A DNA stretch of 64,000 nt, from positions 1-64,000 of the forward strand of contig CAXSZX010000004.1 in assembly GCA_964242115.1 (NCBI GenBank), read 5' to 3'. The notes beneath the pieces were generated by a model. It worked only from the letters and a program-made list of their open reading frames with translations. It was not told the DNA's origin and searched no databases. Source of the DNA: BOG-908 sp964242115 (lineage in GTDB: Bacteria; Pseudomonadota; Alphaproteobacteria; Acetobacterales; Acetobacteraceae). Both the position numbers and the translations under genes were made by a program. Position 1 is the stretch's first letter, and every line of letters starts with the position of its first letter. Positions 41,414 through 49,679 of the stretch are shown piece by piece.

Positions 41414-43225
41414 TCAGTAGACCCGCTTCTTCGGCGGGAACACCTGGACCTCGTTGGTCAGCGTCTGCATCCGCACCGGGCGGTAATCCAGCGCCACCTC
41501 GCCGTTGTCGCCGACATAGGCGAGCGAGTGCTTCATCCACTCGGCGTCGTCGCGGTCCGGGTAGTCGTCATGCGCCTGCGCGCCACGGCTTTCCTTGCGG
41601 GCTTCGGCGCTGACCATCGTGGCCGCCGCGTTACGCACCAGGTTCTGCAGCTCGAGTGCTTCGACCAGGTCGGAGTTCCAGATCAGGCTGCGGTCGCTGA
41701 CCGACATGTCGGACAGGCCGCCCCACAGATTGGTCATCTTCTGCACGCCCTCGGTCATGCTGCGGCTGTCGCGGAACACGGCCGCGTGGCGCTGCATCGT
41801 GCGCTGCAACGTCTCGCGCAGGTGCGAGACTGGTGTGGCGCCGCTGGCGTGGCGTGTCCAATCGAAGCGGTCGAGGCTCGCCTCGCCGGCGCGCGCCGGC
41901 AGCGGCGCCTGGCTGGCGCCAGGGGTGACGATCTCGGCTGCCCGGTGGCCGGCGGCGCGGCCGAACACCACCAGGTCGAGCAGCGAGTTGGTGCCCAGGC
42001 GGTTCGCACCGTGCACGGAGACGCAGGCCGCCTCGCCCACCGCCATCAGGCCGTGCACGATCGCGTCCGGGTCGTTGCGGGTCGGGTTGATCACCTCGCC
42101 GCGGTAGTTCGTGGGGATGCCGCCCATGTTGTAGTGCACGGTGGGCAGCACGGGGATCGGCGCCTTGGTCACGTCCACGCCGGCGAACACCCGCGCGGTC
42201 TCCGAGATTCCGGGCAGGCGCTCGTGCAGCAGGTCGGCGCCGAGGTGCTCTAGGTGCAGCAGGATGTGGTCCTTGTTCGGCCCCACGCCGCGTCCCTCGT
42301 TGATCTCGATGGTCATCGAGCGGCTGACCACGTCGCGCGAGGCCAGGTCCTTCGCCGTCGGGGCGTAGCGCTCCATGAAGCGCTCGCCCTCGGCGTTGGT
42401 GAGGTAGCCGCCCTCGCCGCGCGCGCCCTCGGTGATCAGGCAGCCGGCGGGGAAGATGCCGGTCGGGTGGAACTGCACGAACTCCATGTCCTGCGTGGGC
42501 AGGCCGGCGCGCATGGCCATGCCACCGCCATCACCGGTGCAGGTGTGAGCGGAGGTGCAGGAGAGATACGCGCGGCCGTAGCCGCCGGTGGCCAGGATGA
42601 CGAGCTGGGCGCGGAAGCGGTGGATGGAGCCGTCCTCCAGGCACCACGCGGTCACTCCGCGGCAGACGCCCTCCTCGTCCATGATGAGGTCGAGTGCGAT
42701 GAACTCGATGAAGAACTCCACCTCGTGCTTCAGGCATTGCTGGTAGAGCGTGTGCAGCATGGCATGGCCGGTGCTGTCGGCGGCCGCACAGGCGCGCATC
42801 GCCGGCTCCTTGCCGTATTCCTTCATGTGGCCGCCGAACGGGCGCTGGTAGATGCGCCCGTCCTCGGTGCGGCTGAACGGCATGCCGTAATGCTCAAGCT
42901 CGTAGACCGCCGGCGCCGCCTCGCGGCACATGTACTCGATGGCGTCCTGGTCGCCCAGCCAATCCGACCCCTTCACGGTGTCGTACATGTGCCAGCGCCA
43001 GTCGTCCTCGCCCATGTTGCCGAGGGAGGCGCCGATGCCGCCCTGGGCCGCCACGGTGTGAGAGCGCGTCGGGAACACCTTGGTCAGGCACGCCGTCTTC
43101 AGCCCGGCGGCGCCGGTGCCCAGCGTGGCCCGCAGGCCGGACCCGCCGGCGCCCACCACCACCACGTCGTAGGTGTGGTCGACGATCGTGTAGGCGGCGT
43201 GTGATGGCTTGGACATGGCGTTCAT
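41414..43225 (-). CDS. sdhA: Succinate dehydrogenase flavoprotein subunit SdhA
   Basis: 603 residues. Oxidises succinate to fumarate with covalently bound FAD. GAGGSGL Rossmann motif, RSHTVAAQGGIGASLGN with the flavinylated histidine, HPTGI and REGARGE-equivalent TEGARGEGG active-site stretch, and HGANRLGTNSLLDLVVFGR near residue 400. Two ATGs (43225 and 43216) are possible starts; the first is used here. Confidence 0.96.
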   Translation of the reverse strand: MNAMSKPSHAAYTIVDHTYDVVVVGAGGSGLRATLGTGAAGLKTACLTKVFPTRSHTVAAQGGIGASLGNMGEDDWRWHMYDTVKGSDWLGDQDAIEYMCREAAPAVYELEHYGMPFSRTEDGRIYQRPFGGHMKEYGKEPAMRACAAADSTGHAMLHTLYQQCLKHEVEFFIEFIALDLIMDEEGVCRGVTAWCLEDGSIHRFRAQLVILATGGYGRAYLSCTSAHTCTGDGGGMAMRAGLPTQDMEFVQFHPTGIFPAGCLITEGARGEGGYLTNAEGERFMERYAPTAKDLASRDVVSRSMTIEINEGRGVGPNKDHILLHLEHLGADLLHERLPGISETARVFAGVDVTKAPIPVLPTVHYNMGGIPTNYRGEVINPTRNDPDAIVHGLMAVGEAACVSVHGANRLGTNSLLDLVVFGRAAGHRAAEIVTPGASQAPLPARAGEASLDRFDWTRHASGATPVSHLRETLQRTMQRHAAVFRDSRSMTEGVQKMTNLWGGLSDMSVSDRSLIWNSDLVEALELQNLVRNAAATMVSAEARKESRGAQAHDDYPDRDDAEWMKHSLAYVGDNGEVALDYRPVRMQTLTNEVQVFPPKKRVY

Positions 43226-43238
43226 CGGGGTTGAGCTT

Positions 43239-43673
43239 TCAGTGTGCCGTCACGGCGAGCTTGAGGACCGCCACCGCAGCCATCAGGCCGAGCAGCAGGC
43301 AAATGCCCTTGGTGGCGAGGATCGCGGCCTCACGCCGCGGTATGCTATGAATGTAGTCCTCGTAGACGACCTGCAAACCCAGGTGCATGTGGTGAAAGGT
43401 CATCGCCACCAGCGCCAGCAGCAGCGCCGCGTTGAGCGGACGACCGGCCCAGGCGGCGATGACCGGCTGCTCAGCGCCCAGGTGCGACAGCACGGCGATG
43501 ACGAACCAGACGGTCAACGGCACCAGGGCGATGGCGGTGACCCGCTCGGCTTTCCAGTGGTGCGAGCCGGCATGCGCCGAGCCGTAGCCGCGCACCCGGC
43601 CCAGCTGGCTGCGCATGATGGTGACGTGCCCCGGCTGGCCTTTCGGCTTGCTGGTGTTAGTGCCGGCACCCAT
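43239..43673 (-). CDS. sdhD: Succinate dehydrogenase membrane anchor SdhD
   Basis: 144 residues with three transmembrane helices. Family features: GSAHAGSHHWKAERVTAIALVPL near the first helix and AMTFHHMHLGLQVVYEDYIH, where the histidine serves as heme b ligand and D-Y lie near the quinone site. It anchors SdhAB together with SdhC. 5 bp after sdhC. Confidence 0.94.
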   Translation of the reverse strand: MGAGTNTSKPKGQPGHVTIMRSQLGRVRGYGSAHAGSHHWKAERVTAIALVPLTVWFVIAVLSHLGAEQPVIAAWAGRPLNAALLLALVAMTFHHMHLGLQVVYEDYIHSIPRREAAILATKGICLLLGLMAAVAVLKLAVTAH

Positions 43674-43677
43674 CGGC

Positions 43678-44118
43678 TCAGCCCGCCACGAGGGAGAGGT
43701 AGCCCACGACCCATACCGCCAGCGTGGACACCGCGGTGGCAGCCAGCACCACCCAGGTCCACGGGTTCAGGCTCGACTTGGCCAGGCCATGGCCGGAATC
43801 CCACACCAGGTGCCGGATGCCGCCGAAGAAATGATAGAACAGCGAGGCGGTCCAGCCGAGCAGCAGCACCAGCCCCAGCGGCGAGGCGATGAAGCCCTGC
43901 ACGGTGGCGAACGCGACCGGCCCAGACGCAGCGGCCACCAGCCACCAGGCCAGCAACAGCGAACCCACCGAGAGCGCGATGCCGGTGGCCCGGTTCATGA
44001 TGGAGGCGAACATGGTGATCGGCCACCGATAGACGCCGATATGCGGGGAGACCGGGCGCTGGACCAGCTTGGCCTGGCTGTTCCTGGCCACCAGCAGGGC
44101 ATCGCGGATATCGTTCAT
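43678..44118 (-). CDS. sdhC: Succinate dehydrogenase cytochrome b556 subunit SdhC
   Basis: 146 residues, three transmembrane helices. QRPVSPHIGVYRWPITMFASIMNRATG is the N-terminal signature with the quinone-site Ser/Arg; FYHFFGGIRHLVWDSGHGL carries the heme-binding histidine. First gene of the operon. ATG 44118 is preferred; an in-frame ATG at 44172 would add 18 residues with no family support. Divergent from the lipoprotein gene 76 bp away. Confidence 0.93.
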   Translation of the reverse strand: MNDIRDALLVARNSQAKLVQRPVSPHIGVYRWPITMFASIMNRATGIALSVGSLLLAWWLVAAASGPVAFATVQGFIASPLGLVLLLGWTASLFYHFFGGIRHLVWDSGHGLAKSSLNPWTWVVLAATAVSTLAVWVVGYLSLVAG

Positions 44119-44193
44119 TTGAGGGCGGACTCCCTGCTTGTCGCGGCGGCTTTCGGGCGTGATGCGATGCATCGTGGATAGGTGATAGGTCTA

Positions 44194-44598
44194 ATGGGGT
44201 CAACGCGCAGGCTGGCTAGAGGGGCGCTGCTTGTTTCGGTGCTGGCCGGCGGCTGCACGCGGCAGTGTCCGCTGCCTGGCCAGGTGCCGATGGCGGAGCT
44301 GGTGCTGTATTTCGGGCAGGACACCCCGGGTGGCGGCCAGGTGGACGCGCCGGCCTGGGCCGACTTTGCCGGCCGGGTGCTGACCCCGGCTTTCCCCGAC
44401 GGCTTCACCGAGTACGATGCGTCCGGGCAATGGCGCGACGCTGCGACGGGTCGGCTGGTGCGAGAGCGCACGCGGGTGGTGCAAGTGTTCGGCACCGCGC
44501 CGGCGAACCAGGTGACGGGAGTGATCGCGGCCTATCGTGCGCAGTTTCACCAGGTGTCTGTGGGTGTGGTGAGCCGGCGGGCGTGTGCAGCGTTTTAG
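44194..44598 (+). CDS. DUF3574 lipoprotein
   Basis: 134 residues. The N-terminus (RRLARGALLVSVLAGGC) is a lipoprotein signal with lipobox LAGGC, so the mature protein is a lipid-anchored periplasmic or outer-membrane protein. The mature part (AELVLYFGQDTPGGGQVDAPAWADFAGRVLTPAFPDGFTEYDASGQW) matches DUF3574, function unknown. A GTG at 44182 is an alternative start. Confidence 0.85.
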   Translation: MGSTRRLARGALLVSVLAGGCTRQCPLPGQVPMAELVLYFGQDTPGGGQVDAPAWADFAGRVLTPAFPDGFTEYDASGQWRDAATGRLVRERTRVVQVFGTAPANQVTGVIAAYRAQFHQVSVGVVSRRACAAF

Positions 44599-44605
44599 AA
44601 AGCAG

Positions 44606-44732
44606 AAAACGTTTGCGTCCTAGCCTGGGGAACAGCAGCCGCGCATCTCCGGAAAGGTCGAAGCGCCCGGAACAGCGCAGGGGACGGAAGTTTCTTGCTT
44701 CTTTTTCCAAAAAAGAAGGCCTTCCTTACTTT
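44606..44732. repeat. Palindromic intergenic element, copy 23 (left arm decayed)
   Basis: Left part only recognisable by AAAGCAGAAAACGTTTG. Right part good: GGGACGGAAGTTTCTTGC, CTTCTTTTTCCAAAAAAGAAG, GCCTTCC. Confidence 0.6.
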
Positions 44733-44767
44733 CCGTTGTCTTAACATCTTGCCGATAAACCGGTCGA

Positions 44768-46159
44768 ATGACCCGCTCGGACCTTCTAGACCGCGGTGCC
44801 GGCCAGTACCGCGCCGGCGCCCTGCAGGCGGCCGCGGCCACCTTCTGCCAAATCCTGCAGGACGCCCCCGACGACGCCGAGGCATTAAGCAACCTGGCCG
44901 GCGTGCTGAACGCCGCGCAATGCCCGCAAGCCGCCGAGGCTGCCTGCCGCGCGGCGCTGGCGGCCCAGCCCGGCTACTGGGCGGCGCTGGCCAACCTCGG
45001 CGGCGCCCTGCACCGCCAGGACCGGCTGGACGAGGCCGCGAGCGCCTACATCGCGGCGGTGAACGCCAACCCGGCCAACGTGTCCGCCTGGACCAGTCTC
45101 GGCGTGGTCCTCACCGAGCAGTGGCGGATGGACGGCGCGATGACCGCCCACAACGCCGCGCTGAAGCTGGCGCCGCACCACCCCGAGGTGCGCAACAACC
45201 GCGCGATCGCGTTGCTGACCGCGGGTGCCTACGAGGAAGGCTTCGCCGAGTTCGAATGGCGGTGGCGCTGTCCCAAGATGACACCGCACGGCATGACGGT
45301 GCCGCAATGGCGTGGCGATGCCACAGGCGACCGCGTCGTCCTGGTGCACGACGAGGGCGGGTTCGGCGACACGCTGCAGTTCGTCCGCTTCGTGCCGTTG
45401 CTGGCAGCGCGCGGCGTGCGCATGGTCCTGCGCGTGCAGGCGCCGCTGCTCCGCCTGCTGCGACGTAACCTGCCGGGCTTGGACGCCATCGTTTCCGACG
45501 AGGACGCGCTGCCTCCGCACGACCTGCACTGCCCCATGCTCAGCCTGCCCGCCGTTCTCGGCATCGGCATCGAGGGTCTACCTGGCCGCGCGCCCTACCT
45601 GGCGGCCGCAGCGCCTGCCGTAACACGCTGGCGCGAGCGCCTTGCGGCCGAGCGGGGCCGGCCGTCGCTCAACGTTGGCCTGGTTTGGGCCGGATCCGCG
45701 CGGCTGGGTATGCCCGAAGCTCGTGCGATGAACCTCCGGCGCTCCGTCCGGCTGGCGCAACTGGAACCCCTGGCACGGGTGGCGGACGTTCGCTTCGTCA
45801 GCCTGCAACTGGACGGCGCCGCGGAGGCCGCGCAAGTTCCCGGCCTGCACCTGTTCGACCCGATGGCGGCGATGCGGGATTTCGACGACACCGCGTCGCT
45901 GGTGGCAGCACTCGACCTGGTGATCTCGGTGGACAGCGCGGTGGCGCACCTGGCCGCAGCACTCGGCCGGCCCGTCTGGGTGATGTCGCGCTACGATGCG
46001 TGCTGGCGGTGGCTCGCTGGACGCAGCGACAGCCCTTGGTATCCGACGCTGCGGCTTTACCGGCAGACGCGTCCGGGGGGTTGGGAAAATCCTGTGGTTG
46101 AGGTAGCTCGCGATCTTGCAAAAGTGGCAAAAGAAAGAAAGCAAGGCCTTTTTTTTTGA
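44768..46159 (+). CDS. TPR protein with C-terminal glycosyltransferase-9-like domain
   Basis: 463 residues. About four tetratricopeptide repeats fill residues 1-150 (ALSNLAGVLNAAQCPQAAEAACRAALAAQPGYWAAL in pieces, then AASAYIAAVNANPANVSAWTSLG). The C-terminal 250 residues (VVLVHDEGGFGDTLQFVRFVPLLAARG, NVGLVWAGS, DTASLVAALDLVISVDSAVAHLAAALGRPVWVM) resemble heptosyltransferase-type (GT9/GT41-like) folds. It may add sugar to a surface polymer or protein. The final residues (KERKQGLFF) and stop come from a palindromic element. Confidence 0.82.
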   Translation: MTRSDLLDRGAGQYRAGALQAAAATFCQILQDAPDDAEALSNLAGVLNAAQCPQAAEAACRAALAAQPGYWAALANLGGALHRQDRLDEAASAYIAAVNANPANVSAWTSLGVVLTEQWRMDGAMTAHNAALKLAPHHPEVRNNRAIALLTAGAYEEGFAEFEWRWRCPKMTPHGMTVPQWRGDATGDRVVLVHDEGGFGDTLQFVRFVPLLAARGVRMVLRVQAPLLRLLRRNLPGLDAIVSDEDALPPHDLHCPMLSLPAVLGIGIEGLPGRAPYLAAAAPAVTRWRERLAAERGRPSLNVGLVWAGSARLGMPEARAMNLRRSVRLAQLEPLARVADVRFVSLQLDGAAEAAQVPGLHLFDPMAAMRDFDDTASLVAALDLVISVDSAVAHLAAALGRPVWVMSRYDACWRWLAGRSDSPWYPTLRLYRQTRPGGWENPVVEVARDLAKVAKERKQGLFF

Positions 46160-46266
46160 AAAGGAAGCAAAAAACTTTTGTCACGGCTGTCGCGGACCTT
46201 TCCACAGACGGGTAACCAAAGACACAAAAGTTTTGTGGTTCTTTTTTTTGAAAAAACCGCTTGCTT
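46139..46266. repeat. Palindromic intergenic element, copy 24, convergent junction
   Basis: Left hairpin CCTTTTTTTTTGAAAAGG-like, centre ACGGCTGTCGCGGACC, right GTGGTTCTTTTTTTTGAAAAAACC ending GCTTGC. It carries the stop of the TPR gene, and its other end abuts the ppa stop (TAAGCAAG on the minus strand reading as TTACTG/GCTTGC on the plus). Confidence 0.88.
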
Positions 46267-46795
46267 ACTGTTTCGCCCGCGCAATCGCATCCACGATCAT
46301 CTGCTTTGCCTCAGCCGAACCGCCCCAGCCGATCAGCTTCACCCACTTGTTGGGCTCGAGGTCCTTGTAGTGCTCGAAGAAATGCTGGATCTGGTCCAGC
46401 GTGATCTTCGGCAGGTCAGTGTATTCGTGCACGTGCGTGTAGCGCTGGGTCAGTTTGGGTGACGGCACGGCGATGATCTTCTCGTCGTGGCCGCCTTCGT
46501 CCTGCATCTTCATCACGCCGACCGGACGCACGTTGATGATGGCACCCGGCACGATGGGACGGGTGTTGGCGACCAGCACGTCGATCGGGTCGCCGTCGTC
46601 CGAAAGGGTGTGCGGCACGAAGCCGTAATTGCCCGGGTAGCGCATCGGCGTGTAGAGGAAACGGTCAACAAGCAGCGCGCCGCTTTCCTTGTGCATCTCG
46701 TATTTGATCGGCTCACCGCCGATGGCAACCTCGACGATGCAGTTGACGTCTTCGGGGGGGTTCTTGCCGATCGGGATCGCGGCGAGGTTCATCAT
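46265..46795 (-). CDS. ppa: Inorganic pyrophosphatase Ppa
   Basis: Family I soluble pyrophosphatase, 176 residues. Hydrolyses PPi and drives biosynthetic reactions. Motif IEVAIGGEPIKYEMHKESGALLVDR region at the substrate site, MRYPGNYGFVPHTLSDDGDPIDVLV with the metal-binding D-(x4)-D, and the C-terminal EHYKDLEPNKWVKLIGWGG. Two consecutive ATGs; the first is used here. Confidence 0.96.
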   Translation of the reverse strand: MMNLAAIPIGKNPPEDVNCIVEVAIGGEPIKYEMHKESGALLVDRFLYTPMRYPGNYGFVPHTLSDDGDPIDVLVANTRPIVPGAIINVRPVGVMKMQDEGGHDEKIIAVPSPKLTQRYTHVHEYTDLPKITLDQIQHFFEHYKDLEPNKWVKLIGWGGSAEAKQMIVDAIARAKQ

Positions 46796-47238
46796 GGGCC
46801 TTCCATCGTGGGCGCCCGCTCAGGCCGCGGCCTGAACGGGTTGAGTCGCGGACGAAAGGTGTTTGCTGGTCGGCACGGCGCAAGGCAAGCAGTTCTTTGC
46901 TGTTATGCGGCAGAAGGAGCGCTCTGGCGCCGCAGTGCGGGTTCTTGGCGAGCGGACGCGATTGCTGGTTGGCGAGAAGGAAGGCAGTTCTCTTTTGAAA
47001 AAAGAACAAAAAACTTTTACTCCTTTGAGGCTCGCGTGTTGAGGCGTGTCGTTCCAGCCGGCGCCCGCCTCGTCTCTTGAGAGACCGACGGCTTGGTTTG
47101 ACCGGAGTGACAGCGTTTTGCCCAGATCAGCTCCGTGCACAGGCAAATCTATACCGCGGCGCTGATCGGTTCCGGCAGCAGCACCACGTCGCTGGCCGGA
47201 CCCGCTCTCAACCGGCACAGGGCCTCGGACGTGATCAC
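46796..47238. other. 440 bp between ppa and tRNA-Ser
   Basis: Holds a half element and a worn fragment near 46880 (GGCAAGCAGTTCTTTGC). No gene recognised; upstream region of ppa lies at its left end. Confidence 0.5.
46978..47035. repeat. Palindromic element, half copy 25
   Basis: AGGCAGTTCTCTTTTGAAAAAAGAAC, AAAAAACTTTTACTCC. Right half missing. Confidence 0.7.
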
Positions 47239-47328
47239 TGGCGGATGGAGTGAGATTCGAACTCACGGAGGGCTTGCACCCTCGGCGGTTTTCAAGACCG
47301 CTGCCTTAAACCACTCGGCCATCCATCC
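47239..47328 (-). tRNA. tRNA-Ser (anticodon TGA)
   Basis: 90 nt including the encoded CCA. The 7 bp acceptor stem is GGATGGA / TCCATCC followed by G and CCA. The D arm reads GGCCGAGTGGTTTAAGGC, the anticodon stem-loop GCGGTCTTGAAAACCGC with TGA at the anticodon, then a long variable arm (GAGGGTGCAAGCCCTC) typical of serine tRNAs and the GTTCGAATC T-loop. It reads UCA and related codons. Confidence 0.97.
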
Positions 47329-47634
47329 CGCAGGTGCCAGCCTAACCCCTGCCCTACCACTCAGTCGAGACCTCGCATGAAGGGCCAGATACCGCGGCCG
47401 ACAGACGGCCCGTTTGGGTGTTCTTTGAAACGCAACGATTGATGTCGGTCGCGAGTGACACACCGGATCGTTAGTGATTAGTATCAAAGGAGCGCCGGGT
47501 CGGCGGCAGGTTTCATGTTTGACAGGGTTGCTCGTTTCTGTCCCCATGTTAACGCAATCGACGCTTCGGCTTGCCTTGCTGCGCTCCCGCTTCACCGGTC
47601 GCCTCAAGTTGCCTGACGCCAGGTTGGCAACCGG

Positions 47635-47660
47635 CCGGCCCTATCGTGGGCCGGTTGTTT
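47635..47660 (+). promoter_or_regulatory. Hairpin with T-rich tail in the csp leader
   Basis: CCGGCCC and GGGCCGG form a 7 bp stem with loop TATCGT, followed by TTGTTTT, ending just before the GGAG of the cold-shock gene. Upstream AACCGG can pair with CCGGTT in a competing fold. It looks like an attenuator or temperature-sensitive leader structure. Confidence 0.5.
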
Positions 47661-47672
47661 TGGAGAGCGACA

Positions 47673-47876
47673 ATGGCGAACGGCACGGTCAAGTGGTTCA
47701 ACACCACCAAGGGCTTCGGTTTCATCATGCCTTCGGACGGTGGAAAGGACGTCTTCGTCCACATAACGGCCGTGCAGGCGGCAGGGCTGCGCGGTCTGAA
47801 CGACGGTCAGGCAGTGACCTACGAAGTGGTGATGGAGCGCGGCAAGGCGGCGGCGACCAACCTCAAACTGGTCTGA
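47673..47876 (+). CDS. cspA: Cold-shock domain protein CspA
   Basis: 67 residues, one cold-shock domain. RNP1 motif KGFGFI and RNP2-like DVFVHI are present, starting MANGTVKWFNTTKGFGF. It binds single-stranded nucleic acid and acts as an RNA chaperone. GGAG lies 7 nt before ATG 47673. The 344 bp between the tRNA and this gene contain a TTGACA at 47519-47524 and the hairpin at 47635-47660, so a long structured leader is likely, as in other csp genes. Confidence 0.94.
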   Translation: MANGTVKWFNTTKGFGFIMPSDGGKDVFVHITAVQAAGLRGLNDGQAVTYEVVMERGKAAATNLKLV

Positions 47877-48335
47877 CGCAGACTGGGTCAGCCCGGACGC
47901 CGGGCCTGGCTGGATCAGGCCGGCTCGCTAGGCGCAGCCCGACCGTAGTCGGGCTCGCGCTGCGGGTTGCCGATGCACGCCGGCGTTGCGCTGCCCTCGT
48001 GCACACCCGTTGGCCGCCACGCAGCATAGCGAGCACCGACGCCGAGACCTGTCGTCTTCTGCACTGAATGTGTACTGACCCGGGTCAATGTCACTCCATC
48101 GTCAAAATACCAGTCTGGCCTCGTGCGCAGCGTGATCGATTTAAGTGCTTCGACACCGCGTATCGCGTCCAAAAGTGCTGCCGGTTTGGTGACCGGGGTA
48201 ACGAAGCGTCAGCAAGGCCCTCTTTATCGAGGAAAAGCAGCAAAAAGCTTTTGTCACGGCTGTCGCAGAACGTTTGGGCTCTGTGTACGCCAGAGAACAA
48301 AAGCTTCTTGGTTCTGCCTCTAAAAAACTGTTTTC
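47877..48335. other. 460 bp after cspA without a recognised gene
   Basis: GC hairpins GCCCGG-ACG-CCGGGC (about 47890) and AGCCCGAC-CGTA-GTCGGGCT (about 47936-47955) lie shortly after cspA, without T-runs. The right part is element copy 26. A minus-strand frame at 47915-48172 has no family resemblance. Confidence 0.45.
48210..48335. repeat. Palindromic intergenic element, copy 26
   Basis: Left part CAGCAAGGCC, CTCTTTATCGAGGAAAAGCAG, AAAAAGCTTTTGTCACGGCTGTCG. Right hairpin decayed (TTCTTGGTTCTGCCTCTAAAAAAC). Confidence 0.8.
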
Positions 48336-48884
48336 TTACGCGAGTGCGCCACCCTCGCGCGTGACCGTGACCACGCGCGTCGCCCCAGCCGCCTGCATTG
48401 CTTGCGTCGCCTTCATCACCGCGTCGGGGTCATGCGCCGTCGCCGCCAGCACCAGTTCGCCGGCTGCACCCTTCCTGTCGCGCTCCTCGGTATAGGAGGC
48501 GTTGGCCACGGTGTGGGCCGCCTGCACGGCACCGCCAGCGGCCGCACCCAGGCCGGCCGCCACGGCTCCTGCCACCAGAGCAGCTCCGCCCGTCGCGACA
48601 GTGACGCCGGCGCCCACAAACGCCGCTGCCGTCGCCGCCATGCTGGTGTTCATCGTGCGGGTTTGACGCTGGTCGTCCTCGGTCACCGGGTCGTCGGCGC
48701 CCTGTGTGGGCGTGGCCTGGCCTGCCTCGGGGTTGGCAACCGGTAGGCTGATGGCAGCGCGGTCGAAGCCCGAACGGGTGAGCCGGCCAACCGCGTCCTG
48801 CAGCGCAGCGTCGGTAGAGAACACGCCCTGCACTTCCTGGATGGAGTTGTTGATGGTGGGGCTCTGGTTGGTGTCGCTCGGCAT
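48336..48884 (-). CDS. Glycine-zipper / YflT-like stress protein
   Basis: 182 residues. N-terminal region (IQEVQGVFSTDAALQDAVGRLTRSGFDRAAISLPVA) resembles the general-stress protein 17M-like domain that precedes membrane segments. The middle (about 85-125, FVGAGVTVATGGAALVAGAVAAGLGAAAGGAV) is a glycine-zipper-like hydrophobic stretch, probably membrane-inserted. The C-terminal AGATRVVTVTREGG forms a second small alpha/beta unit. Role unknown. ATG 48884. Confidence 0.7.
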   Translation of the reverse strand: MPSDTNQSPTINNSIQEVQGVFSTDAALQDAVGRLTRSGFDRAAISLPVANPEAGQATPTQGADDPVTEDDQRQTRTMNTSMAATAAAFVGAGVTVATGGAALVAGAVAAGLGAAAGGAVQAAHTVANASYTEERDRKGAAGELVLAATAHDPDAVMKATQAMQAAGATRVVTVTREGGALA

Positions 48885-48934
48885 CGCATCAAATCCTGGA
48901 GGTTTGCCGAAGAACGCCAGGCGGGCGTGAAGGA

Positions 48935-49048
48935 TGTTCGTTCGTGAGAAAAGAACCGAAAAACTTTTTCTCTCGCCCAAGCGGATTTTCCGCACGGCAA
49001 GCTCCCGCTAACGGCGTAATTTGGTTTTATTCTTCAGAAAGGACGCCT
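48935..49048. repeat. Palindromic element, degenerate copy 27
   Basis: GTTCGTTCGTGAGAAAAGAACC, AAAAACTTTTTCTC on the left; right only TTTGGTTTTATTCTTCAGAAAGGA. It lies between the YflT-like and TerB genes. Confidence 0.55.
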
Positions 49049-49052
49049 CGCC

Positions 49053-49478
49053 TCACCTGCAACGCTGATACCGCGCCCGCGTCCCCCGCTCGATCGCCGA
49101 GACGACCAGCATGTCCAGGTTCAGCTCGTTGCCGAGGAACTCCAGCATCTCCAGGATCGCCTGGCCGTGCTCGCGGTCGGCGGCCACCACCTCGCACGCC
49201 AGGGTGTAGGCGGTCTCGCGCAGGCGCGGCTCGAGCGCCTCGCGGATCAGCCGGCCGGCATGGGCCAGGCCGTCCTCCTCGCGCAGCAGGCCGATCGTGG
49301 CGTCGATGGCATGCTGCAGCTGCTCGGCGGAGAAGCCCTCGAAGGCCGGCAGGGTCTGCACCAGGGTGGCCATCACGCCGATCTCGCGGTCGGTGATGCC
49401 CTGCGTCTCGGCCGCACCGACCAGCACCATCGTGCAGACCAGGGCCTCCTGCGGATCGAGTTCAGTGCGTGCGAGCAT
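49053..49478 (-). CDS. TerB-family (tellurite resistance) protein
   Basis: 141 residues, all-helical. TerB-like pattern with acidic metal-binding pairs: EALVCTMVLVGAAETQGITDREIGVM, LREEDGLAHAGRLI, and ETAYTLACEVVAADREHGQAILEMLEFLGNELNLD. Family members are cytoplasmic or membrane-associated calcium-binding stress proteins; direct tellurite function is unproven. ATG 49478. No other ter gene nearby. Confidence 0.85.
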   Translation of the reverse strand: MLARTELDPQEALVCTMVLVGAAETQGITDREIGVMATLVQTLPAFEGFSAEQLQHAIDATIGLLREEDGLAHAGRLIREALEPRLRETAYTLACEVVAADREHGQAILEMLEFLGNELNLDMLVVSAIERGTRARYQRCR

Positions 49479-49549
49479 GGGCGGGTTCCCGGCGTTTGGA
49501 TCAGGGGGCGGACCCTGCCTGTTCGGTGGGGAGGGATCAAGTCAAAGCG

Positions 49550-49678
49550 AGGCAAGGCCTGTTCTTCGAGAAAAAGAAGCAAAAGCTGTTGTCACGGCTG
49601 TCGCGGAATCTTCGGCAACGAATACCCAGGGAACAAAAGTTTTTTGGTTCTTTTTTTCGAAAAAGAACTGCTTTCTTT
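49550..49678. repeat. Palindromic intergenic element, copy 28
   Basis: Left CTGTTCTTCGAGAAAAAGAAG, centre ACGGCTGTCGCGGA, right AAAGTTTTTTGGTTC and TTTTTTTCGAAAAAGAAC ending CTGCTTTC. It separates the TerB gene from the M61 peptidase gene upstream. Confidence 0.88.
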
Positions 49679-49679
49679 C

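Noticed and set aside
41414..43225. Fumarate reductase FrdA instead of SdhA
   Set aside because: Gene order C-D-A-B with three-helix anchors, and an SdhA-type length and motif set, fit aerobic succinate dehydrogenase.
47915..48172. 85-residue minus-strand frame after cspA (DDGVTLTRVSTHSVQKTTGL)
   Set aside because: Slight resemblance to a beta-barrel fragment, but no start signal and no neighbours; too weak for a pseudogene call.
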